From assembly GCA_905236755.1 (NCBI GenBank), contig CAJOCR010000021.1:1-50476 (forward strand): 50,476 nucleotides of DNA. Reading direction: 5' to 3'. Under the pieces are notes generated by a model. The model was given only the letters and a program-made list of their open reading frames with translations, was not told the DNA's origin and did not search any database. Shown here piece after piece: positions 17,077 through 26,163 of the stretch; the first letter of the stretch is position 1, and each line of letters begins with the position of its first letter. Position numbers and translations under genes: made by a program. Origin of the DNA: an uncultured Prevotella sp. (lineage in GTDB: Bacteria; Bacteroidota; Bacteroidia; Bacteroidales; Bacteroidaceae).

Positions 17077-17332
17077 GACCCTTCCCAGCCTCCCCTCCAG
17101 AGGGGAGGGGCTCATGACAGCTTGAGATACTTAATTAGCAATTTCATAATAGAGAAGCCTTAGCGCTTCTCTTTTTTATTCCTCATTTATCATTTAGTAA
17201 AGCGCCTTAGCGTTTCTCTTTTTTATTCCTCGTTTATCATTTAGCAAAGCGCCTTAGCGTTTCTCTTTTCTATTCCCCAGCTGTTATTTAGCTAACGTCT
17301 CCTCCCCTCTGGAGGGGAGGATGGGAGGGGTC
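17077..17332. repeat. Terminal-inverted-repeat element containing three 47-bp tandem repeats
   Basis: Arms at 17077-17108 and 17301-17332 are inverted copies matching at 30 of 32 positions. Each contains the hairpin CCTCCCCT-loop-AGGGGAGG. Inside, units of 47 bp start GCCTTAGCG at 17157, 17204 and 17251; the first two are nearly identical and the third is diverged. The element fills the gap between the stop at 17072 (+) and that at 17344 (-). No ORF. Confidence 0.8.
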
Positions 17333-17343
17333 TTCCCCTTTTT

Positions 17344-17730
17344 CTATCCTTTCATCAGAATCCTATGATCCTTCTCGAATGAAGCAGGATATTTTCCCTG
17401 AAGGCACATGTTGACAATGATGTTGGCGAGTAGTTCCTCGTCGCTGAGGTCAACACCCTGAGCACGAGAGAGAGTCTTGCCCAAGCACACTTCCCATGTT
17501 GATTGGAAGTTGTTGTCCTTAGCTCCCATATATTGATTGCCCGAACCATCGGTGGCCTTAAGCATTTCGTATTTAATGCTCTTCTTTGAAGGCACTGGCT
17601 TCATGTTGAGCATCATGTTGTAAGCGTTCTCCAACTGTGGACGGAACTTGCTTGTTCCTGGGAACATGTCGTTGATGACCGGCATGAGTTCATCAAACGA
17701 ATAAGCTTGAATGAGTTGGTAAAGTTTCAT
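17344..17730 (-). CDS. DUF6557-like protein
   Basis: 128 aa from ATG 17730 (MKLYQLIQAYSFDELMPVIN); 17 upstream codons are dismissed as lacking family similarity. Soluble, no signal. The pattern of an N-terminal helix followed by a 'FRPQLENAYNMMLNMKPVPS' segment and a C-terminal WEVCLGKTLSRAQGVDLSDE helix resembles DUF6557 proteins. Function unknown. Convergent with the lipoprotein gene, separated by a repeat element. Confidence 0.55.
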   Translation of the reverse strand: MKLYQLIQAYSFDELMPVINDMFPGTSKFRPQLENAYNMMLNMKPVPSKKSIKYEMLKATDGSGNQYMGAKDNNFQSTWEVCLGKTLSRAQGVDLSDEELLANIIVNMCLQGKYPASFEKDHRILMKG

Positions 17731-17843
17731 ATTCTTTTTATTGTTGAAAGTAAAAAGGTGATAGTATGAATGTGGAAACAACTCCGGCTCATACTATCAC
17801 CCTTGTTTATTGATAGCGACTGTGGTGAACAGTCGGTTTGTTC

Positions 17844-18320
17844 TTAGAATTTAGCCATCTTGATAGCTACAACGGCACATTCGTCGCCCTTGTTGCCAAG
17901 GCGTCCGCCAGCACGATCCTGAGCCTGCTGCAAGTCGTTGGTAGTTACCAAGCCATACACTACAGGAATGTTTTGAACGGCATTTAGATGAGCGATACCG
18001 TAGGTTACACCCTCGCAGATATAATCAAAGTGAGGAGTCTCGCCACGAATAACGCTTCCTAAGATGATGATTGCGTCAAATCCATCATTCTTGCACATCT
18101 GCTGTGCACCGTAAACAAGCTCAAAGCTGCCAGGTACGGTCTTCACATGGATATTCTCAGGCAATGTACCGTGCTTCTCGAGAGTTTTCACACAGCCGTC
18201 GAGAAGAGCGCCTGTAATTTCAGGGTTCCACTCAGCAACAACAATACCGAAGCACATGTTGCTTGCGTCAGGAACCTGACTGAAATCGTATTCTGATAAA
18301 TTATGAAGTGCTGTTGCCAT
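17844..18320 (-). CDS. ribH: 6,7-dimethyl-8-ribityllumazine synthase
   Basis: 158 aa from ATG 18320, one base after the stop of the upstream TPR gene; an 11-codon longer start inside that gene is less likely. Conserved features: ADO-type N-term [51 protein letters not shown], then [20 protein letters not shown] and a C-terminal Ala/Gly-Gly segment ([17 protein letters not shown]). It catalyses the penultimate step of riboflavin synthesis in the cytosol. The order ribH, TPR protein, divergent recF is common in Bacteroidales. Confidence 0.95.
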   Translation of the reverse strand: MATALHNLSEYDFSQVPDASNMCFGIVVAEWNPEITGALLDGCVKTLEKHGTLPENIHVKTVPGSFELVYGAQQMCKNDGFDAIIILGSVIRGETPHFDYICEGVTYGIAHLNAVQNIPVVYGLVTTNDLQQAQDRAGGRLGNKGDECAVVAIKMAKF

Positions 18321-18321
18321 A

Positions 18322-19023
18322 TTAGCGTGAAGCTCTTTCGATATACTTGTCAATCTCCTGACTCTGAACGAGAGCAGAATTTACGTAGTTCTTCTTGATG
18401 TTCTGATAGATTTCGAGAGCATCGGCCTTGTTGCCCTGGCTTTCGAGAATCTCAGCAGCCTGAAGAAGGAAAGTAGGAGAGAGACTGTTGTTAGTGTCAT
18501 CTTCTGCTTTAGCGTCAGCCATCTTAGCAGCCTTCTTCAAAGCGTCAACAGCCTTGTCGAGCTGGTTAAGGTGAGCATAAGCATTACCAAGAGCAGCCTG
18601 TGCAGCTGGACTTACCATAGCATCGCTTGAAGCGCTGTAAGCCTCGAGACTGTTAACAGCTTCCTGCCACTTGTTGAGGTTAGCATAGCAAAGACCAGCG
18701 TAGAGGTTAGCGAGATTAGCTGCATCGGTACCGCTGAAATCATCAGCAACCTTTACAAAGCCTGCATAGCCAGCACCGTCGCCGTTAAGAGCCTTGTCGA
18801 ACATCTCGTTGTTGAAATATTCCTGACCTTTGGCCAAAGCTGTGCTTGCCTTCTCCTCACGTGGACCAGAAACATAAGCCTTGTAGAGGAAGAAACCTGC
18901 GATAACTACTACTGCTGCTGCTACAGCAATAAGGATGGTCTTCTTGTTTTTGTTGAAGAAGGCCTCTGATTTGCTCAACTGATCTTCTACGTTGAGAGCA
19001 TCTTGTGCGTTTTTGTTTGCCAT
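18322..19023 (-). CDS. Membrane-anchored tetratricopeptide-repeat protein (YfgM-like)
   Basis: 233 aa. A cytosolic N-tail of about 27 residues is followed by one transmembrane segment ([20 protein letters not shown], about 29-48), then TPR-like helical repeats ([60 protein letters not shown]). Such proteins scaffold partners at the inner membrane, often near the Sec machinery, but the partner is unknown here. Preceded by a TACTTTTG -7 box (19061-19068, - strand) and followed after one base by ribH. Confidence 0.8.
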   Translation of the reverse strand: MANKNAQDALNVEDQLSKSEAFFNKNKKTILIAVAAAVVVIAGFFLYKAYVSGPREEKASTALAKGQEYFNNEMFDKALNGDGAGYAGFVKVADDFSGTDAANLANLYAGLCYANLNKWQEAVNSLEAYSASSDAMVSPAAQAALGNAYAHLNQLDKAVDALKKAAKMADAKAEDDTNNSLSPTFLLQAAEILESQGNKADALEIYQNIKKNYVNSALVQSQEIDKYIERASR

Positions 19024-19060
19024 TATTTTATTTTGTTTTTTTGTTATTCATTAATCAGCG

Positions 19061-19140
19061 CAAAAGTACAGAATTTATCCCATATATTGAAATTTATTTC
19101 TTCTTTTTTTCGTTTTTCAATACTAAAAGGAGTAACTTTG
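19061..19140. promoter_or_regulatory. Divergent promoter region for TPR-ribH and recF
   Basis: - strand TACTTTTG at 19061-19068 serves the TPR gene. + strand TAACTTTG at 19133-19140 serves recF. Neither has a strong -33 box. Confidence 0.5.
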
Positions 19141-19161
19141 CATCAAGAATATCGATATTTC

Positions 19162-20268
19162 ATGATACTGAATAAACTTTCTGTAGTAAATTTTAAGAAC
19201 ATACGCACAGCGTCTCTCGACTTCTCGCCTAAACTGAATTGCCTTATCGGCAGTAACGGTATGGGCAAGACAAATATTCTTGATGCTGTGTATTATCTGT
19301 CTTTTTGCCGAAGCGCCTTTAATCCCGTTGATTCGCAGATAATTACTCACGGCGAGGATTTTATGGTGCTTGAAGGCAGCTACTCTTCTGATCACGATGA
19401 TGTTGAGAACATATACTGCGGTATGAAGCGTGGCAGCAGAAAGCATTTCAAACGCAATAAAAAAGAATACAAACGCCTTTCGCAACATATAGGCTTGATT
19501 CCACTTATTTTTGTTTCTCCAGCTGATGCTTCATTGATTGACGGAAGCAGCGAAGAACGCCGTAAACTCATGGATATGGTTATTGCGCAATACGATAATG
19601 CGTATATGGATGAGTTGTCGGCATACAACAAGGCTTTGCAGCAGCGTAATGCTCTGCTTAAGATGGAGGAAGAACCTGATGTGGCGTTGATGGAGATATG
19701 GGAAACACAGATGGCTCAAGCTGGCGAGGCCGTTTACAGAAAGCGTGATGCATTCATAAAGGAACTTGTTCCAGTGTTTCAGAAAATCTACAGCAGCATA
19801 GCAGGTGAGCAAGAGGAAGTGTCATTGAACTACATCTCTCATTGTCAGCGCGGTCCGCTGCTTGATGTTATTCAGCGCGACAGATTCAAAGACAGAGCCG
19901 TAGGATATTCGCTTCATGGTATTCACAGAGACGATTTAGAGATGTTGTTGGGTGGTTATCAAATGCGTCGTGAAGGCAGTCAGGGACAAACCAAGACTTT
20001 CTCTTTAGCTTTGAAACTGGCTCAGTTTGATTTCCTTTGCCGCACCAATTCAGCTACAACCCCTTTGTTGCTTCTTGACGATATCTTTGATAAGCTCGAT
20101 GCACAGCGTGTAGAGAAAATAGTGCAGTTGGTGGCAGGCGATCACTACGGTCAGATATTTATTACAGACACCAACCGAGATCATCTCGATAGCATCTTGA
20201 AGCACACTAATCTTGATTACAAAATATTCGAAGTTGTTGACGGAGATATTCGTCAGAGAATGGAATAA
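19162..20268 (+). CDS. recF: DNA replication and repair protein RecF
   Basis: 368 aa from ATG 19162 (MILNKLSVVNFKNI). The longer reading frame upstream spans the promoter and is dismissed. Walker A is GSNGMGKTNIL at 30-40, the ABC-type signature lies in EGSQGQTKTFSLALKLAQ, and Walker B is LLLLDDIFDKLDAQR. Length agrees with the family. RecF binds gapped DNA and helps load RecA with RecO and RecR. A DUF721 gene follows 15 bp later in the order usual for Bacteroidales. Confidence 0.95.
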   Translation: MILNKLSVVNFKNIRTASLDFSPKLNCLIGSNGMGKTNILDAVYYLSFCRSAFNPVDSQIITHGEDFMVLEGSYSSDHDDVENIYCGMKRGSRKHFKRNKKEYKRLSQHIGLIPLIFVSPADASLIDGSSEERRKLMDMVIAQYDNAYMDELSAYNKALQQRNALLKMEEEPDVALMEIWETQMAQAGEAVYRKRDAFIKELVPVFQKIYSSIAGEQEEVSLNYISHCQRGPLLDVIQRDRFKDRAVGYSLHGIHRDDLEMLLGGYQMRREGSQGQTKTFSLALKLAQFDFLCRTNSATTPLLLLDDIFDKLDAQRVEKIVQLVAGDHYGQIFITDTNRDHLDSILKHTNLDYKIFEVVDGDIRQRME

Positions 20269-20283
20269 AAGAAAGGAGGAAAT

Positions 20284-20574
20284 ATGTTCAAGCGTCAAGT
20301 AAAATCATTGGATGAGGTATTGCAGAAACTCTTGCGCGACGAGGGCTTTGAAACACCGTTGAAAGAGCGCCGACTGATGGAATCATGGGATACTGTGGCA
20401 GGTCCTATTGTAGCAAGATATACTGGCGATAAGTATATTCGTAATCAGGTGTTACACGTGAAGATTACAAATCCCGCTCTGAAGGCCGACCTTAGCATGA
20501 TGCGCGCTCAGCTTGTTAAGCGACTGAATGAAACTGCTGGCAGTTTTGTTATTACCGACGTGAAATTCTTTTAA
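20284..20574 (+). CDS. DUF721 (DciA-like) protein
   Basis: 96 aa. Features of DUF721: SLDEVLQKLLRDEGFETPLK, SWDTVAGPIVARYTGDKYIR, then VLHVKITNPALKADLSMM and a C-terminal helix. DUF721 proteins include DciA, the helicase operator that replaces DnaC, which would suit its place after recF, but this short form is not proven to load DnaB. A purine-rich AAAGAAAGGAGGAA sits just before the ATG. Its stop codon shares TTAA with the stop of the convergent cyclo-ligase gene. Confidence 0.8.
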   Translation: MFKRQVKSLDEVLQKLLRDEGFETPLKERRLMESWDTVAGPIVARYTGDKYIRNQVLHVKITNPALKADLSMMRAQLVKRLNETAGSFVITDVKFF

Positions 20575-21104
20575 TAAATAATCTCGTTCATGAGTACGTC
20601 GTAAGGTAAGGCTGGCACTGTTTCCACCTTTTGGAAACCAAAGCATACGCCTATCTTATACGTGTTCTTCATCTTTTTAAGCACACGATCGTAATAGCCT
20701 TTCCCTCTTCCCAAACGGTGACCAGCTGAATCAAAGCTCATACCTGGAACAATGGCAAGGTCAATATCGCTGTATTCTTCAAAGGCCTTGCCCGTTGGTT
20801 CCATGATATTCATGCTTCCTGGAATCATACAGTCTATGCCACGATATTCTCTTATCTCCATGTTTTCAGAATCAACGACAACAGGCAACAGTATTCTCTT
20901 GCCCTTTTGGCTTAGTTGCTCTATAAGCGCATGAGTATTCACCTCGCCAGGTAGGGAATAATAAAGCAAAATAGTATTTGCCTCTATCACCTTCTTGTGA
21001 GAGAGAATCTTGTTAACAACAGCAAGGGAGAGCTCGTCCAATTGCTGTTGGCTGAATTCTCCCTTACGTTTGCGTATCTCGTGTCTGAGTTCTAATTTAT
21101 TCAT
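20571..21104 (-). CDS. 5-formyltetrahydrofolate cyclo-ligase
   Basis: 177 aa. The ATP-binding family signature RLGRGKGYYDRVLKK is present, with GMSFDSAGHRLGRG before it, and the N-terminus MNKLELRHEIRKRKGE is typical. The enzyme converts 5-formyl-THF to 5,10-methenyl-THF with ATP. It is the last gene of the operon M3 peptidase, dCMP deaminase, S41 protease, cyclo-ligase; ATGA overlaps link it to the S41 gene. Its stop overlaps that of the convergent DUF721 gene. Confidence 0.93.
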   Translation of the reverse strand: MNKLELRHEIRKRKGEFSQQQLDELSLAVVNKILSHKKVIEANTILLYYSLPGEVNTHALIEQLSQKGKRILLPVVVDSENMEIREYRGIDCMIPGSMNIMEPTGKAFEEYSDIDLAIVPGMSFDSAGHRLGRGKGYYDRVLKKMKNTYKIGVCFGFQKVETVPALPYDVLMNEIIY

Positions 21105-22735
21105 TTCGTCTTTTTAACAGGCTTCTTAGGGAATGCCTCTTTTTTCAAGAACACTTCTTTAGCTTTCGCTATAACAGGGTCGTCGAGGTTTATATACTCT
21201 GACCACGCTTCTTCATCAAGAATGTTATAGATGATGCGACTGTTAATATAACGCTCAAGCAGATGATGGCTCTTCTTAATCATCAGGTTACGGCGCTGTA
21301 AGCCTCGCTTGTCTGCCCATGTAGCAAACTTGTCAACCATGTTCTGCTTTTCCAGATAATCAGCCATCTCTGTCATTTCCTGGAAATTGTTCAGTTTCAG
21401 GCGGTTGTCGTCGGTGTATGTATAAGCAAACTGCAGAATATACTTAGGCGATTGCAGATAGTATGATGTGTAGGCTGTAGTGTCTTCTGGAACGAAGATA
21501 TCAGGTGTGATACCACCTCCGCCATATACCACGCGACCGTTATTAGTATAATATGGTTTGCCAGAGTGCTTGATACTATCTTGAGAATAAATCTCGCCGT
21601 GCTGATAGCGTGTGAGCAAATCGCGTTCGTAGCTTGAATCATCACCACCAGTGTAAGGCTTCTGAATGCAACGTCCAGAAGGAGTGTAGTAGCGAGCCAC
21701 GGTAAGACGAATCATACTGCCGTCGCGGAAAGCTATCTGCTGCTGGACAAGTCCTTTACCAAATGAACGGCGGCCAATGATGGTACCACGATCGTTGTCT
21801 TGCATGGCACCTGCAAAAATCTCTGATGCTGAAGCCGAGAACTCGTTGATAAGCACCACAAGCGGAATCTTCTGATAGCTGCCACGACCGTCAGAACGGT
21901 AATCCTGACGTGGACTTTTGCGGCCTTGTGTATAAACAATAAGTTTGTTCTTAGGCAAGAACTCGTTAGCCATCTGAACGGCACTCTGAAGGTATCCACC
22001 TGTATTGTCACGAAGGTCAATGATAAGGTTCTGGAAGCCTTCCTGCTGCAGTTTGGCAAGTGCGATAAGCAACTCTGGATAGGTTGTTTCGCCAAAGTTC
22101 TTTATGCGAATATATCCAGTGCTGTCGTCAACCATATATGTTGCAGTGATACTCTTCTGTGGAATATCTCCGCGGGTAACGGTAACCTGTGTTACTTTAG
22201 TCTGGCCATAACGAATAACACCAATCTTCACCTTTGAGTCTTTTGGACCTTTCAGGCGGTGCATAGCCTCTTCAGTAGTTACAACCTTACCGACAAAAGG
22301 TTTGTCGTCGATAGTAACAATCTTATCGCCGGCAAGAACACCAGCACGTTCAGCCGGGCCATTCTTGATAACATTCTGTACACGAATAGTATCTTGATTT
22401 ATAGTAAACTCAATGCCTACTCCCGAGAAGCTACCCTTTAGTTCGTCGTTGGTAGTCTGCACTTCCTTAGCGCTGATATATACAGAGTGTGGGTCAAGTT
22501 CAGCAAGTATCTGTGGTATAGCTCCGTCAACAAGTGAGTCTATGTTCACCTTATCCACATATTGATCTTCAATGATGTGCAGAAGATCGTTAAGACGACT
22601 GCTTCCCGAGTTGATGATGTTCAATCTATTGCCCGAGAAATGATTAGCATAGAAAGTGCCAATCAATATACCGACTACAACGCACAGCGCCATAATCAAG
22701 GGCATATAGCGATTATTTTTATTCATATTCTCCAT
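21101..22735 (-). CDS. S41-family C-terminal processing peptidase
   Basis: 544 aa. N-terminal signal anchor (about 11-30, MPLIMALCVVVGILIGTFYA), PDZ domain (about 95-185, GVGIEFTINQDTIRV; AGDKIVTIDDKPF), then the S41 core. Nucleophile S302 is in NEFSASASEIFAG and the base K327 in GRRSFGKGLVQQ; the 25-residue spacing matches tail-specific protease Prc. Acts in the periplasm on C-termini of proteins; targets unknown. The second ATG (codon 4) is an equally possible start. It follows dCMP deaminase by 21 bp. Confidence 0.93.
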   Translation of the reverse strand: MENMNKNNRYMPLIMALCVVVGILIGTFYANHFSGNRLNIINSGSSRLNDLLHIIEDQYVDKVNIDSLVDGAIPQILAELDPHSVYISAKEVQTTNDELKGSFSGVGIEFTINQDTIRVQNVIKNGPAERAGVLAGDKIVTIDDKPFVGKVVTTEEAMHRLKGPKDSKVKIGVIRYGQTKVTQVTVTRGDIPQKSITATYMVDDSTGYIRIKNFGETTYPELLIALAKLQQEGFQNLIIDLRDNTGGYLQSAVQMANEFLPKNKLIVYTQGRKSPRQDYRSDGRGSYQKIPLVVLINEFSASASEIFAGAMQDNDRGTIIGRRSFGKGLVQQQIAFRDGSMIRLTVARYYTPSGRCIQKPYTGGDDSSYERDLLTRYQHGEIYSQDSIKHSGKPYYTNNGRVVYGGGGITPDIFVPEDTTAYTSYYLQSPKYILQFAYTYTDDNRLKLNNFQEMTEMADYLEKQNMVDKFATWADKRGLQRRNLMIKKSHHLLERYINSRIIYNILDEEAWSEYINLDDPVIAKAKEVFLKKEAFPKKPVKKTK

Positions 22736-22756
22736 AAAATCAATTGCGTTCTTACG

Positions 22757-23203
22757 CTATTTCAAATCTCCAAGATCTTTGTAAACAATCTCTATTCCGG
22801 CACGTTTCAGAAGGTCGATACCATCGGTAAGGCGATATTTCTCTCCATAAACAACGCGTTTAATACCAGATTGGATGATGAGCTTTGCACATTCTATGCA
22901 TGGTGAAGCTGTGACATATAGAGTACTGCCGTCGCTGTTGTTGCTGCTTCGAGCCAGTTTGGTGATGGCATTAGCTTCGGCATGAAGAACATAAGGCTTG
23001 GTGACATTATTGTCATCTTCACATACATTTTCAAATCCGCTTGGTGTACCATTGTAGCCATCAGAGATAATCATCTTGTCTTTGACTACAAGTGCACCTA
23101 CCTTACGGCGTTGGCAATAGCTGTTTTCAGCCCATATACGTGCCATGCGCAGGTAGCGCTCATCGAGCTTGTCTTGTTTACTTTTTGATTCCATTTCTTT
23201 CAA
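22757..23203 (-). CDS. dCMP deaminase
   Basis: 148 aa. Zinc site H74-A-E76 (VLHAEANAI) and C102/C105 (SPCIECAKLI). MARIWAENSYCQRRKVGALV and DGYNGTPSGFENVC are typical of deoxycytidylate deaminases, which make dUMP for thymidylate synthesis. The start overlaps the upstream M3 peptidase gene by 26 bp; ATG three codons later (23194) is possible. Folate gene downstream and dCMP deaminase here both feed thymidylate, a plausible reason for the operon. Confidence 0.93.
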   Translation of the reverse strand: MKEMESKSKQDKLDERYLRMARIWAENSYCQRRKVGALVVKDKMIISDGYNGTPSGFENVCEDDNNVTKPYVLHAEANAITKLARSSNNSDGSTLYVTASPCIECAKLIIQSGIKRVVYGEKYRLTDGIDLLKRAGIEIVYKDLGDLK

Positions 23204-25259
23204 GTAATGCGTCTATTGTTGGTTTACGTCCGCGGAAACGGGTGTATAAAGTCATCGGATGTTCTGTACCACCTTTGCTCAGAATATTGTCACGGAAGTT
23301 CTGTGCTGTTGCTTCATCAAAGATACCATTCTCCTTGAACATACTGAACGCATCAGCATCGAGTACCTCAGCCCATTTATAGCTGTAGTAGCCGGCTGCA
23401 TAGCCTCCTGCCATAATATGGCTGAACTGCACAGTCATACATGTGTCGGGAAGTTGTGTGGTGATAATTGCTTTCTCCCATGCTTTTTTCTCGAATGGCA
23501 TAATCTCATCAGTGAAGGCATCCTTCTTGGTGTAGTATGCCATATCCAGAAGTCCGAAGCTCACCTGGCGCAAGCAGTTGTAGCCTGCAAGATAGTTTCT
23601 GCTTTTGTGTATGCGTTCAATTAGCTCGTCAGGGATAGGCTCGTTTGTCTGGTAGTGAAAAGCAAAGGTACGTAGAAAATCTTTCTCAATAGAATAGTTT
23701 TCCATGAACTGACTTGGCAGTTCAACGAAATCCCACCATACGTTTGTTCCGCTAAGACTTTCGAAGCGTGTGTTAGCAAACATTCCGTGAAGCGAGTGAC
23801 CAAACTCATGCAGGAATGTCTCAACCTCGCTCAGTGTGAGTAGGGCAGGTTTTTCCTCGGTTGGTTTGGTGAGGTTCATGACAACACTGACATGAGGACG
23901 AGAGTTCTCACCCTTGCGGGTAATCCATTGTCCCTTGAATTCTGTCATCCACGCACCGCCTTGTTTGCCTTTACGGGGATAGAAGTCGGCATAGAACACA
24001 GCAAGATAACTGCCGTCCTTATCAAACACCTCGTATGCTTTTACATCAGGGTGATACACCTGTATATCTTTGTTCTCCTTGAAGGTAATGCCATACAGTT
24101 TGTTGGCAAGACCAAACACTCCGTCAATAACCTTGTCGAGTTGGAAATAAGGGCGGAGCATCTCAGAGTCGAGATTATATTTCTCTAATTGCAGCTTATG
24201 ACTGTAGAAACCGAAGTCCCAAGGCATAAGTTGGAAATCATTGCCTTCCATGGCCTTTGCCTTAGCTTCAATCTCCTTTAGCTCGTTTTCTGCTGTAGGC
24301 TTGTATGCATCAATGAGGTTGTTAAGCAAGTCATACACATTGCCAACACTACTTGCCATACGGTGCTTCAACACATAGTCGGCATAAGTGTCGTAACCCA
24401 ACAATTGAGCAATCTCACGACGAAGATTAATCAGTCGCTTGCAAATCTCAATGTTGTTCTCTGTATTGTCATGAGTGCATACGGTGTTGCGAGCCATATA
24501 CATCTTCTTGCGAAGTTCGCGTTGTGTAGAGAAAGTCATGAAAGGCGAATAGCTTGGGTAGTCAAGGGTGAACACCCAACCTGTCTTGCCATTCTCTTTT
24601 GCGTTGTGTGCAGCTGCCTCTTTAGCTGAATCTGGTAAACCGTCGAGTTCTTTCTCGTCGGTAATATGCAGAGTAAATGCTTTGTTTTCTTTTAGCAGGT
24701 TTTGTGAAAACTGCAGTGAAAGCATAGACGCTTCCTCAGTCAGCTTGCGCAGTTTTTCTTTTCCTTCCTCATCAAGAAGGGCACCACTTCTAACAAAACC
24801 ATCGTAGCTCTTGTCAAGAAGCATCTGCTCCTCGGTAGTAAGTTCACGGTCAGGGTTGTCGTGAACCGCCTTTATACGTGCAAAAAGTTTTGGGTTAAGA
24901 CTAACATCATTACTGTGCTTAGTGAGAATAGGACTAATCTTTTGTGCAAGAGCATCAAGGTCATCATTTGTTTCTGCACTAAGCATGCATGAAAACACGT
25001 TGCTCACGCGGTCGAGCAAATCGTAATAGTGCTCACCTTTTGTCAGGTCAACACGTGCAAGAGTGTTGTCAAATGTAGGAGGTTCTGGATCGTTAATTAT
25101 CTTGTCTATCTCCTCATCGTCACGGCGAATGCCCTCCATAAAGGCTTCTTCGTAGTCAGAAGTCTTTATGCGATTAAATGGTACCGTGTCGTGTGGTGTA
25201 TTATATGAAACGAAAAAAGGATTCTCTCGATTTTCTTTCTCTAACTCATTCTTTGTCAT
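23178..25259 (-). CDS. M3-family oligopeptidase / peptidyl-dipeptidase (Dcp-like)
   Basis: 693 aa. The HExxH zinc site is H484-E-F-G-H488 in TFLHEFGHSLHGMF, and the third ligand lies downstream near FVELPSQFMENY. No signal peptide, so it is cytosolic. The N-terminal helical region (ENPFFVSYNTPHDTVPFNRI) is typical of Dcp/oligopeptidase A. Degrades short peptides. First gene of a four-gene - strand operon behind a textbook promoter (25280-25310). Confidence 0.92.
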   Translation of the reverse strand: MTKNELEKENRENPFFVSYNTPHDTVPFNRIKTSDYEEAFMEGIRRDDEEIDKIINDPEPPTFDNTLARVDLTKGEHYYDLLDRVSNVFSCMLSAETNDDLDALAQKISPILTKHSNDVSLNPKLFARIKAVHDNPDRELTTEEQMLLDKSYDGFVRSGALLDEEGKEKLRKLTEEASMLSLQFSQNLLKENKAFTLHITDEKELDGLPDSAKEAAAHNAKENGKTGWVFTLDYPSYSPFMTFSTQRELRKKMYMARNTVCTHDNTENNIEICKRLINLRREIAQLLGYDTYADYVLKHRMASSVGNVYDLLNNLIDAYKPTAENELKEIEAKAKAMEGNDFQLMPWDFGFYSHKLQLEKYNLDSEMLRPYFQLDKVIDGVFGLANKLYGITFKENKDIQVYHPDVKAYEVFDKDGSYLAVFYADFYPRKGKQGGAWMTEFKGQWITRKGENSRPHVSVVMNLTKPTEEKPALLTLSEVETFLHEFGHSLHGMFANTRFESLSGTNVWWDFVELPSQFMENYSIEKDFLRTFAFHYQTNEPIPDELIERIHKSRNYLAGYNCLRQVSFGLLDMAYYTKKDAFTDEIMPFEKKAWEKAIITTQLPDTCMTVQFSHIMAGGYAAGYYSYKWAEVLDADAFSMFKENGIFDEATAQNFRDNILSKGGTEHPMTLYTRFRGRKPTIDALLERNGIKK

Positions 25260-25279
25260 ACTAACGTCTATGTTTTATG

Positions 25280-25310
25280 CAAAGATAACGTAAATGCCCG
25301 AAATAACAAA
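25280..25310 (-). promoter_or_regulatory. Promoter of the M3 peptidase operon
   Basis: On the - strand TTTG (25307-25310), 19 bp, TATCTTTG (25280-25287). Start of transcription near 25272, 13 nt before the ATG. Confidence 0.75.
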
Positions 25311-25324
25311 GATTTGACAGAAAG

Positions 25325-25424
25325 TTTTAACTTTAGTTTATGAGTTTATAAGTTTGCGACTTTTTGAGTTTTAACTTCTAATCTTTAGAGTAGGGTAGAA
25401 CTCACAAACTAATAGACTTATAAA
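25325..25424. repeat. Inverted pair of 7-bp-period tracts
   Basis: AGTTTAT GAGTTTA TAAGTTT GCGACTT TTTGAGT TTTAACT runs in steps of seven. The right half, AACTCAC AAACTAA TAGACTT ATAAACT, is roughly its reverse complement. It lies between the M3 promoter and the end of the Crp gene and could fold as one long hairpin. Confidence 0.65.
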
Positions 25425-26099
25425 CTAAAACGCGGTTTCTACTGCAGCTATATCTATATTCCCCCTACTTAGCTTCAGCCACCCTTGCTCTTCCAGTCTG
25501 TTAAGAGCTCTCGACACATCAAGGCGCGAGTCGTTTATCTCGTTGGCCAGTTGAGTCATTTTTATTTTTATGTTCTTATGTCCAACAGGCGTAAGACAAC
25601 GGAAGCGAATCCAGTTTACTATCCGTTCTTCAAGTGAAGACGGATATTTTTTTAGTAGATTACGTTGTAATTTTTGACTTTGTGTAGATATGATGTTCAG
25701 CAGGTTTATTCGGAAAATATCATATCTGTCACTAAGCTTTTTTGTTTCTTCACGGTCAAGGGTGATAAAACTGCAAGGTTCTATTGTTGTAAAAGTCTTT
25801 GTGAAACGTTGAGTGAGACCAAAAATATGTTCAGGTTGAATGATTGCAGGTGCCTTCAACTCTTCGGTGATAATATATCCGTGGTCGTCAGAGGTGGTGG
25901 TAACACTGGCTACACCCGACACAAGAAATATTAGTTCCTGGCAAGGGTCATTTTCTTTTACTATCGTCTTTTGAGGGGCAAGTTTCAAGAAGCCAAAGCG
26001 TGTTTGGCCAATGATAGACTCCAAGTCAGGATGGTTCATACCCTGAAACAAGGGCAGTTCCAACAGTCTGTCATATATTTTTAGTCCCTCCTTATTCAT
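25425..26099 (-). CDS. Crp/Fnr-family transcriptional regulator
   Basis: 224 aa. Cyclic-nucleotide-binding-like beta-roll at about 20-120 (LPLFQGMNHPDLESIIGQTR; ENDPCQELIFLVSGVASVTT), dimer helix near 125-145, and a winged helix-turn-helix (MTQLANEINDSRLDVSRALN). No cysteine cluster for an FNR-type iron-sulfur centre is visible, so oxygen sensing by that route is unlikely. Last gene of the DUF4199-to-Crp - strand series; 64 bp of heptad-like sequence separates it from apbE. Confidence 0.88.
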   Translation of the reverse strand: MNKEGLKIYDRLLELPLFQGMNHPDLESIIGQTRFGFLKLAPQKTIVKENDPCQELIFLVSGVASVTTTSDDHGYIITEELKAPAIIQPEHIFGLTQRFTKTFTTIEPCSFITLDREETKKLSDRYDIFRINLLNIISTQSQKLQRNLLKKYPSSLEERIVNWIRFRCLTPVGHKNIKIKMTQLANEINDSRLDVSRALNRLEEQGWLKLSRGNIDIAAVETAF

Positions 26100-26163
26100 A
26101 AGTTATTTATATTTGAAGTTAGAAGAAGATAGAAGGAGTTATAAGAAGTTATAAGACAAATGT

